Source of the DNA: Streptomyces sp. MUM 178J
Lineage (GTDB): Bacteria > Actinomycetota > Actinomycetes > Streptomycetales > Streptomycetaceae
Direction of reading: 5' to 3'
Assembly: GCF_022414575.1 (NCBI RefSeq)
Contig: NZ_JADWYQ010000021.1
Location: 43,670-107,669, forward strand
DNA length: 64,000 nucleotides
Shown here: positions 35,663 to 44,476 of the stretch, one piece after another
Numbering within the stretch: the stretch's first letter is position 1
Layout of the letters: the number at the start of each line of letters is the position of its first letter
Translations under genes and position numbers: made by a program
Notes under the pieces: model-generated
What the model was told of the DNA's origin: nothing
Seen by the model: the letters and a program-made list of their open reading frames with translations, nothing else
Database searches by the model: none

Positions 35663-36649
35663 ATGCCTGTCCGTGCACCATCCGTCTGGGCGACCTGGCA
35701 CCGCCCGTTGCTCGTCTTCTCGGCCTCCATGGCCGCAGTCACCGTCCTCACGGCAATCGGCCTGGCCGTGGACGACCGGACGCTGACGGGCGCGCCCATC
35801 TGGGCCAAGCCGCTCAAATTCTCGCTCTCGTTCGCCGCGTACGGTCTGTCGCTCTCCTGGATGCTCTCGCTGCTCACCCGGGCCCGGCGAGCCGGCTGGT
35901 GGGCGGGCACGGTCGTCGCGGCGGCCGGCGCCGTCGAGATGATCGCCATCGTCGGGCAGGCCATCCGCGGCAAACGCAGCCACTTCAACCATGAAACCCC
36001 GTTCGACTCCGCCGTCTTCGACCTGATGGCCGTGACCGTGGTCGTGCTGTGGTCCGGAGCTCTGGTCATCGCGATCCTGCTGTTCCGCGCGCGGATCGCG
36101 GACCGCGCATCCGCATGGGCGATCCGGCTCGGCGCGCTGATCGCCCTCGTGGGAGCGGCCCTGGGCTTTCTGATGACCCGTCCGACCGCCGAGCAGCAGG
36201 CCGCCGGCGGACGCGGCGGGTCGCCGACGGTCGGCGCGCACAGCGTGGGAGTGCCGGACGGAGGGCCGCAGATGCCGTTCACCGGCTGGTCCGCCACCGG
36301 CGGCGATCTGCGTATCCCGCACTTCTTCGGCATGCACGCCCTGCAGCTGCTGCCGTTCCTGCTGCTCGCCCTGACGCTGCTCGCGCCGCGCATCGCCCGG
36401 CTGCGGGACGAGCGGGTACGGCTGCGCCTGGTGCTGGCAGGTGCGGCCGCGTACGCCGCCGTCCTGGCCCTGGTCACCTGGCAGGCGCTGCGCGGCCAGC
36501 CGCTGCTGAACCCCGACGGCGCGACCCTCATCGCGGCTGCGGTGACGCTCACGGTCTGCGCCATCGGCGTCATCGCCGCGCTGCGCACCTGTCCGGCGCC
36601 GCCCGCGCCCTCGCCGAAGGACCCCACCGCCAAGGAGCTCGCGGCATGA
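35663..36649 (+). CDS. multi-pass membrane protein, likely MerR target
   Basis: This 328-residue protein has about seven or eight hydrophobic helices (for example LLVFSASMAAVTVLTAIGLA, LMAVTVVVLWSGALVIAILL, LQLLPFLLLALTLLAP). An outer loop contains GGRGGSPTVGAHSVGVPDGG, and two His-containing stretches (KRSHFNHETPFD, RIPHFFGMHALQ) could bind heme or metal. I recognise no named family. The ATG at 35663 follows GGGGGAG at seven bases. It is probably controlled by the divergent MerR regulator. Confidence 0.78.
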   Translation: MPVRAPSVWATWHRPLLVFSASMAAVTVLTAIGLAVDDRTLTGAPIWAKPLKFSLSFAAYGLSLSWMLSLLTRARRAGWWAGTVVAAAGAVEMIAIVGQAIRGKRSHFNHETPFDSAVFDLMAVTVVVLWSGALVIAILLFRARIADRASAWAIRLGALIALVGAALGFLMTRPTAEQQAAGGRGGSPTVGAHSVGVPDGGPQMPFTGWSATGGDLRIPHFFGMHALQLLPFLLLALTLLAPRIARLRDERVRLRLVLAGAAAYAAVLALVTWQALRGQPLLNPDGATLIAAAVTLTVCAIGVIAALRTCPAPPAPSPKDPTAKELAA

Positions 36650-36651
36650 CC

Positions 36652-36752
36652 GGCTTGCTCTTCGAGCTCTCCCAGAGCTGCTCGGGCTTCTGGCCAACGC
36701 GGCCTGGGGGCGCCTCCCGGCCCGCCGGGCCCAGAAGGAGTGCGTGCAGGGC
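36652..36752. repeat. dispersed GC-rich repeat (copy B)
   Basis: It shares GGGCTT(C)TGGCCAACGC-GC-TGGGGGC-CCTCCCGG and GGGCCCAG with copy A at 301-420, in the same order and orientation. It contains AGCTCT-CCC-AGAGCT. Like copy A it lies between convergent genes, here the membrane protein and the helicase. Confidence 0.6.
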
Positions 36753-36767
36753 CGTTTCGCGCCCGCC

Positions 36768-39596
36768 TCAGCCGACCGAGCTGTACGCCACCACGCCCCT
36801 CAGCAGCGCGTCCACCGCCCGCCGCGCCGCACGCGGCACGGTGCTGTGCTCCGCGGGGGCCGCCGCCGCGATCTGGCCCAGGACGTCGATGACCTGCTTG
36901 CACCAGCGGACGAAGTCACCCGCAGGCATCTCCGCCTCGCGGAGCACCTCGTCCAGACTGCGGTCGGACGCCCACTGGTGCGCTGCCCAGGCGAAGCCGA
37001 GGTCGGGCTCCCGCTGGCCCACGCCCTCCGTCTGGTTGATGCGGAACTCCTCCTCCAGCGCGTCCAGCCGGCCCCAGATCCGCACCATCTCACCGAGCGC
37101 GGCCTTCGCCTTCCCGCCGGGGACCTTCGGCGGCAGCGCGTCGTCCGACTGCCGCGCCTCGTACACCAACGCGGAGACGCACGCGGCCAGTTCCGCCGGG
37201 CTCAGCCCCTCCCACACGCGCTCGCGCAGGCATTCGCTCGCCAGCAGGTCCAGCTCCCCGTACAGCCGGGCGAGCCGCTTGCCGTGCTCGGTGACCTCGT
37301 CGCCGCGCAGATAGTCCAGCTCGGTCAGCAACGCCACGATCCGGTCGAAGGTGCGCGCGATGGTGTTGGTGCGGCCCTCGATACGCCGCTCCAACTGCCG
37401 GGTGTCGCGCTGCAGCCGGTGATGGCGCTCGGCCCACCGCGCATGGTCCTCGCGTTCGTCGCACCCGTGGCAGGGGTGCGCCCGCAGCGCGGCGCGGAGC
37501 CGGGCGATCTCCCGGTCGTCCGCCGCCGCGGCACGCTGCCTGCGGTGCCGCTCGGGGGCGATGTGCCCGGCCTTGGTGCGCAGCGCGGACGCCAGGTCCC
37601 TGCGCGACTGCGGCGAGCGCGGGTTGAAGGACCTGGGGATGCGCATCCGCTCCAGCGGCTCCACGGGCACCGGGAAGTCGATCGACGCCAGCCGCTTGAC
37701 CTGCCGCTCCGCGGTCAGGACCAGCGGCCGCGGGCCGTCGTGGTGCTCGAAGCCCCGGTGGCCGTTGGTCCGCCCCGCGGCGACGCCGGGGTCCAGCACC
37801 AGGGCCAGTCCGGCGAACTTGCCCGTCGGCACATGGATGACGTCGCCGGGCTTGAGCTTCTCCAGCGCCGCGGCCGCCGCCGCCCTGCGCTGCGCCGCAC
37901 CCTGCTTGGCCAGCTCGGTCTCCCGGTCCTTGAGGTCGCGGCGCAGCTGCGCGTACTCCTCGAAGTCCCCGAGGTGGCAGGTCATGCCCTCGCGGTAGCC
38001 CTGCATGCCCTCTTCGTTGCGCTGCACCTGGCGGGAGATGCCGACGACGGACTTGTCCGCCTGGAACTGCGCGAACGACGTCTCCAGCAGTTCCCGCGAG
38101 CGGTGCCTGCCGAACTGCTCGACCAGATTGACCGCCATGTTGTACGACGGTTTGAAACTGGAACGCAGCGGATAGGTGCGGGTGCCCGCGAGCCCGGCGA
38201 GCGCCGCCGGGTCCATGGCCCGCTGCCACAGGACCACCGCATGGCCCTCGACGTCGATGCCGCGCCGGCCGGCCCGGCCGGTCAGCTGGGTGTACTCGCC
38301 GGGCGTGATGTCGGCGTGCTGCTCGCCGTTCCACTTGACCAGCTTCTCCAACACGACCGTCCGGGCAGGCATGTTGATGCCGAGCGCCAGCGTCTCGGTG
38401 GCGAACACCGCCTTCACCAGGCCGCGTACGAAGAGTTCTTCGACGACCTCCTTGAAGGTCGGCAGCATGCCCGCGTGGTGGGCGGCGATGCCCCGCTCCA
38501 GCCCTTCGAGCCACTCGTAGTAGCCGAGGACGTGCAGGTCCTCACCGGGGATGGACTCGGTGCGCTCCTCGACGATCTCCCGCACCCGCCGCCGTGCGTC
38601 CTCGTCGTTGAGCCGCAGCCCCGCATACAGGCACTGCTGCACGGCGGCCTCGCAGCCGGCCCGGCTGAAGATGAAGGTGATCGCGGGCAGCAGCCCCTCC
38701 GCGTCGAGGCGCTCGATGACCTCGGGCCGGCCCGGCGTCCAGATCCTGCTGCGCTGCCGGCGCTCCCGCTCGCGGTCGGCCTCGCGCACCATCTTGCCGC
38801 GTCGGCGGTCGCGGGGGTTGTACGTGCGCTGGTTCTCCATCCGGGCCAGCCGCACCAGGTCGGGGTTGACCTCACGCCGGGCAACGCCGCGCCCGCCGTG
38901 GTCGGTCTCCTCCTCGAAGAGGTCGTACATCCTCCGGCCGGCCAGGACGTGCTGCCACAGCGGCACGGGCCGGTCCTCGGCGACGATGACCTCGGTGTCG
39001 CCGCGCACGGTGTCCAGCCAGTCGCCGAACTCCTCGGCGTTGGACACGGTCGCGGACAGTGACACCAGCGTCACCGACTCTGGAAGGTGGATGATCACTT
39101 CCTCCCAGACGGCCCCGCGGAAGCGGTCGGAGAGGTAGTGCACCTCGTCCATCACCACATAGCCGAGCCCGAGCAGCGACTGCGAGCCGGCATAGAGCAT
39201 GTTGCGCAGCACCTCGGTGGTCATCACGACCACCGGGGCCTCTGAGTTGACGCTGTTGTCGCCGGTCAGCAGGCCGACCTTCCCCGGGCCGTACCGCTTG
39301 CAGAGATCGGCGTACTTCTGGTTGGACAGCGCCTTGATGGGCGTGGTGTAGAAGCACTTGCGGCCCTGCTCCAGGGCCAGGTGCACGGCGAACTCGCCGA
39401 CGATGGTCTTGCCGGAGCCGGTGGGCGCTGCGACGAGCACGCCCTTGCCCGCCTCCAGCGCCTTGCAGGCGTCTATCTGGAACGGGTCCAGATCGAACTC
39501 GTACATCGCGCGGAAGGGGGCCAGAGCTGTGGCCTCCTCGGCAGCCCTCAGGCGGGCCGCCGCATAGCGCTCGGCGGGTGAGAGGTCCTCGGTCAT
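36768..39596 (-). CDS. helY: HelY/Ski2-like DEAD-box RNA helicase
   Basis: This is a superfamily-2 helicase of 942 residues. Motif I is AAPTGSGKT, motif II is DEVH (VVMDEVHYLSDRFRG), motif III is SLSATVSNA, and the C-terminal RecA domain includes QLTGRAGRRGID. A Ski2/Mtr4-like C-terminal helical region follows (DELSPAEL-type DSHCT domain). It is expected to unwind structured RNA in a cytoplasmic decay or processing complex. An in-frame GTG eight codons upstream (39620) is an alternative start. The gene is downstream of tatC on the same strand. Confidence 0.93.
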   Translation of the reverse strand: MTEDLSPAERYAAARLRAAEEATALAPFRAMYEFDLDPFQIDACKALEAGKGVLVAAPTGSGKTIVGEFAVHLALEQGRKCFYTTPIKALSNQKYADLCKRYGPGKVGLLTGDNSVNSEAPVVVMTTEVLRNMLYAGSQSLLGLGYVVMDEVHYLSDRFRGAVWEEVIIHLPESVTLVSLSATVSNAEEFGDWLDTVRGDTEVIVAEDRPVPLWQHVLAGRRMYDLFEEETDHGGRGVARREVNPDLVRLARMENQRTYNPRDRRRGKMVREADRERERRQRSRIWTPGRPEVIERLDAEGLLPAITFIFSRAGCEAAVQQCLYAGLRLNDEDARRRVREIVEERTESIPGEDLHVLGYYEWLEGLERGIAAHHAGMLPTFKEVVEELFVRGLVKAVFATETLALGINMPARTVVLEKLVKWNGEQHADITPGEYTQLTGRAGRRGIDVEGHAVVLWQRAMDPAALAGLAGTRTYPLRSSFKPSYNMAVNLVEQFGRHRSRELLETSFAQFQADKSVVGISRQVQRNEEGMQGYREGMTCHLGDFEEYAQLRRDLKDRETELAKQGAAQRRAAAAAALEKLKPGDVIHVPTGKFAGLALVLDPGVAAGRTNGHRGFEHHDGPRPLVLTAERQVKRLASIDFPVPVEPLERMRIPRSFNPRSPQSRRDLASALRTKAGHIAPERHRRQRAAAADDREIARLRAALRAHPCHGCDEREDHARWAERHHRLQRDTRQLERRIEGRTNTIARTFDRIVALLTELDYLRGDEVTEHGKRLARLYGELDLLASECLRERVWEGLSPAELAACVSALVYEARQSDDALPPKVPGGKAKAALGEMVRIWGRLDALEEEFRINQTEGVGQREPDLGFAWAAHQWASDRSLDEVLREAEMPAGDFVRWCKQVIDVLGQIAAAAPAEHSTVPRAARRAVDALLRGVVAYSSVG

Positions 39597-39703
39597 CTTG
39601 TCTTCGAGCCTACCCGCCACCTCGGACAGCAGGCGCGATCTTTATCCGACCGGTGGGTACGGGGGCGGGCTCGGGCTGCCGGGCCCCCTCGGGCCCTGAC
39701 CGG

Positions 39704-40651
39704 TCAGGTGATGTCGTCGTAACCGTTCACCCGGTGGGCACGAGTGCCGTCGCTCTCCCCGCTCGCCTGCTCGGGCAGCACCCGGGCGGCGGAAACAGGC
39801 TCGGCGGGACCCACGGCCTCCGGCGCCAGATCAAGATCGGACGCCTCGTCGTCACTCAGCTCCGGTCCCTGTCGCAGACCCTTGCGGCGGTCGTTGAGCA
39901 GCGCGAACCCGACAGCCCCGAAGTAGAGGGCGGTCATCGGCACCGCAAGAGCGACCATGGACAGTGGATCTGTGGGCGTGACGAGCGCCGAGAACACGGA
40001 GATGCCCATCACCATGCCGCGCCACCACCCCAGCATCCGCGCTCCGCTGATCACACCGCCCGCGTTGAGCAGGGCGAGCAGCAGCGGCAGCTGGAAGGCC
40101 AGACCGAAGGCGAGCACGAGCTTGACGGACATGCCGATCATGTCGTCGACGGTGATGTAGTTGACCGAGCCCTCGACGCTGAAGCTCAGCATCACGGGGA
40201 CGGCATGCGGCAGGATCCAGTAGGCCAGACAGCCGCCGAGGAGGAACAGCGGGGTGCCCACCGCGACCGTGGACAGCGCGTACTTCTTCTCGTTCCTGTG
40301 CAGTCCGGGGGCGATGAAGGCCCACAGCTGGTAGAGCCACACGGGAGCGGCCGCCACCAGCGCGGCCATGATGGCCACCTTGACATAGGTGGTGAACGGG
40401 GACGTGATGCCGATCTGGGAGAGCACGGCGCACTTCCCGGCCTGCGCGGCAGGATCCTGCTCGCTGAGGCACCGGGGCACGGGGGAACTCAGGAATTCGG
40501 CGATGTCCTTGGCGAAGAACAGCGCGACGATGGTCAGCGGAACGATGGCCAGCAGCGCCTTGACCAGCCGGTTACGCAGCTCTCGCAGATGCTCGACCAG
40601 AGGCATCCGCCCCTCGGGGTCCTTCGCCTTGTTGCGGGCAGACTTGAGCAA
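39704..40651 (-). CDS. tatC: Sec-independent protein translocase TatC (TTG start)
   Basis: This 315-residue core component of the twin-arginine export machinery recognises the twin-arginine signal. It has six membrane helices, the N-terminal MPLVEHLRELRNRLVKALLA, and FLSSPVPRCL / QLWAFIAPGLHRNEKKY in the first loops. The C-terminal tail is long and acidic, as in actinobacteria. The start codon is TTG at 40651, preceded by GAGG at seven bases; no ATG or GTG fits the conserved N-terminus better. It lies 72 bases after tatA. Confidence 0.97.
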   Translation of the reverse strand: MLKSARNKAKDPEGRMPLVEHLRELRNRLVKALLAIVPLTIVALFFAKDIAEFLSSPVPRCLSEQDPAAQAGKCAVLSQIGITSPFTTYVKVAIMAALVAAAPVWLYQLWAFIAPGLHRNEKKYALSTVAVGTPLFLLGGCLAYWILPHAVPVMLSFSVEGSVNYITVDDMIGMSVKLVLAFGLAFQLPLLLALLNAGGVISGARMLGWWRGMVMGISVFSALVTPTDPLSMVALAVPMTALYFGAVGFALLNDRRKGLRQGPELSDDEASDLDLAPEAVGPAEPVSAARVLPEQASGESDGTRAHRVNGYDDIT

Positions 40652-40723
40652 CCCACGTCCTCATCTCGAGGGCAGCCGCCCGACCGGACGACTGCCGCTT
40701 GCCTGTGGTGATGACCCGGGGGC

Positions 40724-41008
40724 TCAGCCCTGGGAGGTGCGCTTGGGCTCGTCGACAGGCCGAGCGGAGGTCACATCGCCGGGCGCCGCCTGGATGGTCT
40801 TGGGGGCGACGGACTGCTCCGCGGTGCCGGAACCCTTCTGGGCGTCGTCCGCAGCAGGACCGTCGTTCTTCATGGCGGCGGCCTCGCTCTTCAGAATCCG
40901 GGCGGACTTGCCCAGCGAGCGCGCCATCTCGGGCAGCTTCTTCGCTCCGAAAAGAAGCACGACGATCCCGACGATGATGGCCAGCTGCCAGACACCAACC
41001 TGACCCAT
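40724..41008 (-). CDS. tatA: twin-arginine translocase subunit TatA
   Basis: This 94-residue protein has a single N-terminal membrane helix ([20 protein letters not shown]), then an amphipathic helix [20 protein letters not shown] and a disordered tail. It forms the Tat pore together with TatC. The ATG at 41008 follows AGGTAGG at six bases; upstream frame is non-coding. No tatB is adjacent, as usual in Streptomyces. Confidence 0.97.
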   Translation of the reverse strand: MGQVGVWQLAIIVGIVVLLFGAKKLPEMARSLGKSARILKSEAAAMKNDGPAADDAQKGSGTAEQSVAPKTIQAAPGDVTSARPVDEPKRTSQG

Positions 41009-41173
41009 GATTTGCCTACCTTCTGACCCGAGGTCATATGAATAGCGAGCGGCAGGTGCGCGTGGATGGGAGTTCACCGTGCGCACGAACAGTCATCGTA
41101 ACCCTCGCGAGTAAACGTCCGGCAATCCCCGCGCGTACCCGCGGGGGCCATAGCGCGCGGGCGCGAGCAGCGG

Positions 41174-41359
41174 TCACTCGGTCCTGGCCAGGCCCGTCGC
41201 GGCCCGCTCCAGGTCCTCTGCGGCCCGGTTGATCCGCTCCGTGGTGCGGGCGACTTCACGGCCCAGCCGCTGGGCCTCGATGAAGACGCGGACGCCGAGG
41301 ACGCCGAGGACGGCGATCCCCAGGAAGCCAAGGGCAATGGCGAGCATGGGCCAGAACAT
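41174..41359 (-). CDS. small membrane-anchored helical protein upstream of tatA
   Basis: This is a 61-residue protein. An N-terminal membrane helix (MLAIALGFLGIAVLGVLGVR) is followed by a charged helix (EAQRLGREVARTTERINRAA) likely to form a coiled coil in the cytoplasm. It resembles small DUF948-like proteins. The codon pattern and the hydrophobic-then-heptad layout make it a plausible real gene, although no strong ribosome-binding site adjoins the ATG. Function unknown. Confidence 0.65.
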   Translation of the reverse strand: MFWPMLAIALGFLGIAVLGVLGVRVFIEAQRLGREVARTTERINRAAEDLERAATGLARTE

Positions 41360-41443
41360 GTGCTGGGACCGTACCCCTCTGGACGGACGGCGGTGGAGTG
41401 GCGTGAAAAGGTTAGTGCCCCTTCCGGGAGGCTTTGCCCGGTC

Positions 41444-41562
41444 GGGCGCCGGGTCGAGCAGGACGCTGGGCCGGGCAGGGCGCTGGGCCGGGCAGGGCGC
41501 TGGGTCGAGCAGGGCGCTAGGTCGAGCAGGGCGCTAGGTCGAGCGGGGCGCTAGGTCGAGTG
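41444..41562. repeat. 17-bp tandem repeat, seven units
   Basis: Seven consecutive 17-bp units begin at 41444, 41461, 41478, 41495, 41512, 41529 and 41546, each close to GGGCGCT-A/G-GGTCGAGCA. The last unit supplies the stop codon and last codons of the zinc-ribbon gene on the minus strand, and units 5-7 share that same stop-containing CTAG. Such arrays change copy number by slippage. Confidence 0.85.
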
Positions 41563-41829
41563 GAGCCGCAGGGTCCGCACCCCGCCGCCGGTGAGCAGTT
41601 CGACGATGCGCTCCCCGGCCGGCTTGCGGACGGCCTGACCGCACTCGGGGCAGGTGAAGGAGTAGAAGGTGGTCCGCCTGCTTGCGCCGATGGCCAGCCG
41701 CAGCGCCCCCGCCGCCAGCTCGAAGCGGCCTCGGCACTCGGGACACGCGGCCTTGAAGACCACGGGCCGCGCGGGCGCCGCGACATCTGCGGGGCCCGGC
41801 TGGGCCGCGATTCCTGGCGGCAGAGACAT
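41551..41829 (-). CDS. small zinc-ribbon protein
   Basis: This 92-residue protein has two CPEC knuckles (FKAACPECRGRFEL and YSFTCPECGQAVRK) about 34 residues apart, forming a probable four-Cys zinc ribbon. The N-terminus is Pro/Ala-rich. The ATG at 41829 has AAGGAG ten bases upstream; a GTG at 41850 is an alternative. The last few codons lie in the final unit of a 17-bp tandem repeat. It is just downstream of pafC on the same strand. It may be an RNA- or protein-binding module; no function is known. Confidence 0.72.
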   Translation of the reverse strand: MSLPPGIAAQPGPADVAAPARPVVFKAACPECRGRFELAAGALRLAIGASRRTTFYSFTCPECGQAVRKPAGERIVELLTGGGVRTLRLHST

Positions 41830-41935
41830 TGACGCTGAACTCCTTGTCACCGAGTTGCCCGACTTCCCGGCCCGCCCCGGCCGGCCGGGCGCCCGCGGTC
41901 GCGCCCTCGCCCGGGGCCGGCGTACCGGACACGTG

Positions 41936-42889
41936 TCATCGCTCGTCGTAGGCCGCGAGGGCTTCCCGGGCCGCGTCGCGGGCGCTCGCGGCCAGGTCCT
42001 GGGGAGAGGCGATCCGCCCGTCCCGGCCGAGTCGCAGCGCCAGCCGCCTCAGGGAGGCGGGCACCGGCGTGCGCAGCGTGATGCGCAGACCGCCGTCGGG
42101 CAGTTCCTCCGCGCTGTCGTGCGGGTAGTACTCGGCCACCCAGCGTCCGCCGGGGCCCACCTCGATCACCACCTCGGGATCGTCCGCGGACGGCTGGACC
42201 AGTCCCTCCGACAGGTCCCGCAGCTCGATCTCGGGTGCCGCGGCCGGTGCGTCCAGGAGCCGGATCTCGGCGACCCGGTCGAGCCGGAAAGTGCGGCGCG
42301 CCTCGGAGAGCCGGCACCAGGCCTCCATATAGGTGTGGCCGACGGCGAAGAGCCGGATGGGGTCGACCTCACGCTCCGTGAGCTCGTCGCGGGCCGGGGA
42401 GTAATACTTCAGCCACAGCCGGCGGCGCTCCGAGATGGCCCGGTCGACCTCGGCGAAGACCCCGCCCTCGGACTCGAACGTAACCGAAAGACGCGCGCTC
42501 GCCCCGGCCGTCTCCCCCGCCGCGGCCTCCAGCTTGGCGGTGGCCCGCAGCAGCGCCTCGCGGTCGCTCTCGCGCAGCCCGGGCAGGGTGGCGACGGCAC
42601 GAGCGGCGACCAGCAGGGCGGTCGCCTCGTCCGCGGCGAGCCGCAGCGGCTCCGCCACATCGTCCGGATTGTGCCACCAGATCCGGTCGCCGTCCGTGTC
42701 GATGTCCAGCAGGTCGCCGCCGCGGAAGCTCGTGCCGCACATCGGCAGCACATCAAGGTCGGAGATCAGCTCGTCCTCGGTGATCCCGAAGGCGCGGGCG
42801 ACGTCCCCGACGCGCGCGCCGGGGCGCTCCCGCAGATAGGTCACCAGCGAGAGCATCCGCCGGGTCTGGTCGATGGCGTTCGCGGCCAT
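41936..42889 (-). CDS. pafC: PafC, WYL-domain transcriptional regulator
   Basis: This is a 317-residue protein. An N-terminal winged helix (LSLVTYLRERPGARVGDVAR, AFGITEDELISDLDVLPMCG) precedes a WYL-type domain (SERRRLWLKYYSPARDELTE ... FAVGHTYMEAWCRLSEARRT). PafB and PafC form a heterodimer that activates the mycobacterial DNA-damage response independently of LexA/RecA. The gene lies 17 bases after pafB, so the two are co-expressed. The ATG at 42889 precedes the helix directly. Confidence 0.94.
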   Translation of the reverse strand: MAANAIDQTRRMLSLVTYLRERPGARVGDVARAFGITEDELISDLDVLPMCGTSFRGGDLLDIDTDGDRIWWHNPDDVAEPLRLAADEATALLVAARAVATLPGLRESDREALLRATAKLEAAAGETAGASARLSVTFESEGGVFAEVDRAISERRRLWLKYYSPARDELTEREVDPIRLFAVGHTYMEAWCRLSEARRTFRLDRVAEIRLLDAPAAAPEIELRDLSEGLVQPSADDPEVVIEVGPGGRWVAEYYPHDSAEELPDGGLRITLRTPVPASLRRLALRLGRDGRIASPQDLAASARDAAREALAAYDER

Positions 42890-42906
42890 GGTCGTACGAG
42901 TCCCCC

Positions 42907-43863
42907 TCAGCCTTTGGCCACGGCGCGCAGCCGGTCCACCACATCGGCCCGCAGATCCGCGGGCTCCAGTACGACGACGTCCGGGCCGAACTCCACCAGC
43001 CAGGCGTCCAGGCCATGGCCGTACGGAATCTCCAACTCGTCCCAGCCGTCGCCGAGTTCCCTGACGGAGCCGGCCCGGGCGCGCAGCGGGTAGCCGCAGC
43101 CGGTGCGGAGCCGGATGCGCGCGGTGCGGGTGGCGGTCTCCCCCGCCCAGGTCTCGACGGTCTCCCGTACGGTCACGACATCGGGCACGGGCGAAGTGAA
43201 GGCGCCCGCGCGCGACCGGACGCGGCCCGTGATGCGGGAGAGCCGGAAGACGCGTTCCGCGCCGCGGTCCCGGTCGAAACCCGCGAGGTACCAGTGGCCG
43301 CGCCAGCACTCCAGCGTCCAGGGCTCCACATGGCGCTGCTCGGGGCGGGCCGCATTCGCCTTGCGGTACTCGAAGAGCACGGGGCGGCGGTCGCGGCAGG
43401 CGAGCATCAGGGGTTCAAAGGCCGCCTCGTGCACCGGGATGCGCGGTTCGAGGGCGCTGTGCTGGGCCTCGTACGCGTCCTCCGCCTCCGGCATGCCGGC
43501 CGCGCGGAGCTTCTGCAGTGCGCCGCTGGCCGCGCCGGCGAGCCGGGCCTGCTGCCAGACCTTGGCCGCCAGCCCGAGGGCCGCGGCCTCCTCGGCGTCG
43601 AGCGTGATGGGCGGCAGCCGGTTGGAGTCACGGCGCGCCAGATAGCCGGTCTCGCCCTCGAGGTTCTCCACCGTCTCGATGACCAGGCCGAGTTCGCGCA
43701 GGTCGTCCTTGTCGCGCTCGAACATGCGGTTGAAGGACTCATCGGACCCGGCCTCAAGATAGGCCTCGATGGAGCCGCGCAGCTCACGCTTGCTCAACGG
43801 CCGACGCGTCCCCAGCAGGCACAGCGCCAGATTCATCAGCCGCTCGGCCTTGGCAATGGCCAT
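42907..43863 (-). CDS. pafB: PafB, WYL-domain transcriptional regulator
   Basis: This 318-residue partner of PafC has a helix-turn-helix at the N-terminus (AERLMNLALCLLGTRRPLSK, RELRGSIEAYLEAGSDESFN). The WYL domain has FEYRKANAARPEQRHVEPW and the WYL sequence in CWRGHWYLAGFDRDRG. In mycobacteria PafBC senses DNA damage, probably through ssDNA binding at the WYL domain, and activates repair genes. It is separated from the FKBP genes upstream by a terminator, so it probably has its own promoter. Confidence 0.95.
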   Translation of the reverse strand: MAIAKAERLMNLALCLLGTRRPLSKRELRGSIEAYLEAGSDESFNRMFERDKDDLRELGLVIETVENLEGETGYLARRDSNRLPPITLDAEEAAALGLAAKVWQQARLAGAASGALQKLRAAGMPEAEDAYEAQHSALEPRIPVHEAAFEPLMLACRDRRPVLFEYRKANAARPEQRHVEPWTLECWRGHWYLAGFDRDRGAERVFRLSRITGRVRSRAGAFTSPVPDVVTVRETVETWAGETATRTARIRLRTGCGYPLRARAGSVRELGDGWDELEIPYGHGLDAWLVEFGPDVVVLEPADLRADVVDRLRAVAKG

Positions 43864-43969
43864 CGACGCCCCGCACCTCTTTTTGATCTTCAGACCATCC
43901 GGCAGATCGGTCCGCCCGAGTCGCTCCCGACTGTCGACCGTACCGCTCCGGGGTGCGCGGACCCAAGCC

Positions 43970-43999
43970 GAGGACCCATGCCCCCAGGCATGGGCCCTC
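43970..43999 (-). terminator. terminator between FKBP and pafB genes
   Basis: GAGGACCCATGCC (43970-43982) pairs with GGCATGGGCCCTC (43987-43999) with one mismatch and a CCCA loop. It lies 45 bases after the FKBP stop. Confidence 0.75.
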
Positions 44000-44043
44000 G
44001 TTACCCTATGAAAGCGTCCGGAAACGGACGCGATTCAGTCAGA

Positions 44044-44418
44044 TCAGACGGAGACCAGATCGCAGACGAAGATCAGCGTCTCACCGGGGGCGATCCGTCC
44101 GCCGCCCGCGCCGCGGTCGCCGTAGGCGAGGTGGGCGGGGATCGTCAGCTTGCGGCGGCCGCCGACCTTCATGCCCTGCACGCCCCGGTCCCAGCCCGCG
44201 ATGACCTGGCCGGCGCCCAGCTGGAACTGCAGCGGCGTGCCGCGGTTCCAGGACGCGTCGAACTCCTCGCCCGTGGAGAAGGCCACGCCCACGTAGTGGA
44301 CCTTGACGGTGTCGCCCGCCTTGGCCTCCGGCCCGTCGCCCTCCCAGATGTCGACGATCTCCAGGTCGGCGGGGGCCGGCCCGTCCGGGAAGTCGATCTC
44401 GGGCTTGTCGATGTTCAC
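44044..44418 (-). CDS. FKBP-type peptidyl-prolyl isomerase
   Basis: This 124-residue cytoplasmic single-domain FKBP has VKVHYVGVAFSTGEEFDASW, GAGQVIAGWDRGVQGMKVGG, RRKLTIPAHLAYGDRGAGG and GETLIFVCDL. It catalyses cis-trans proline isomerisation and may act as a folding helper. The GTG at 44418 has GAGGAG at seven bases, which makes it the best start. The tandem lipoprotein FKBP lies 58 bases upstream. Confidence 0.93.
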   Translation of the reverse strand: MNIDKPEIDFPDGPAPADLEIVDIWEGDGPEAKAGDTVKVHYVGVAFSTGEEFDASWNRGTPLQFQLGAGQVIAGWDRGVQGMKVGGRRKLTIPAHLAYGDRGAGGGRIAPGETLIFVCDLVSV

Positions 44419-44476
44419 TGAACTGCTCCTCAAAATCGTGAACGGGGGCAAAGGGACAGTCTTACACCTTCGCGGC

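Noticed and set aside
36744..39062. 772-codon open frame opposite the helicase
   Set aside because: It is the antisense shadow of a fully motif-bearing helicase.
41444..41562. CRISPR array
   Set aside because: The repeats are directly adjacent 17-bp units without spacers and no cas genes are present; the Cas4-like motif at 59356-60216 is in a stand-alone nuclease.
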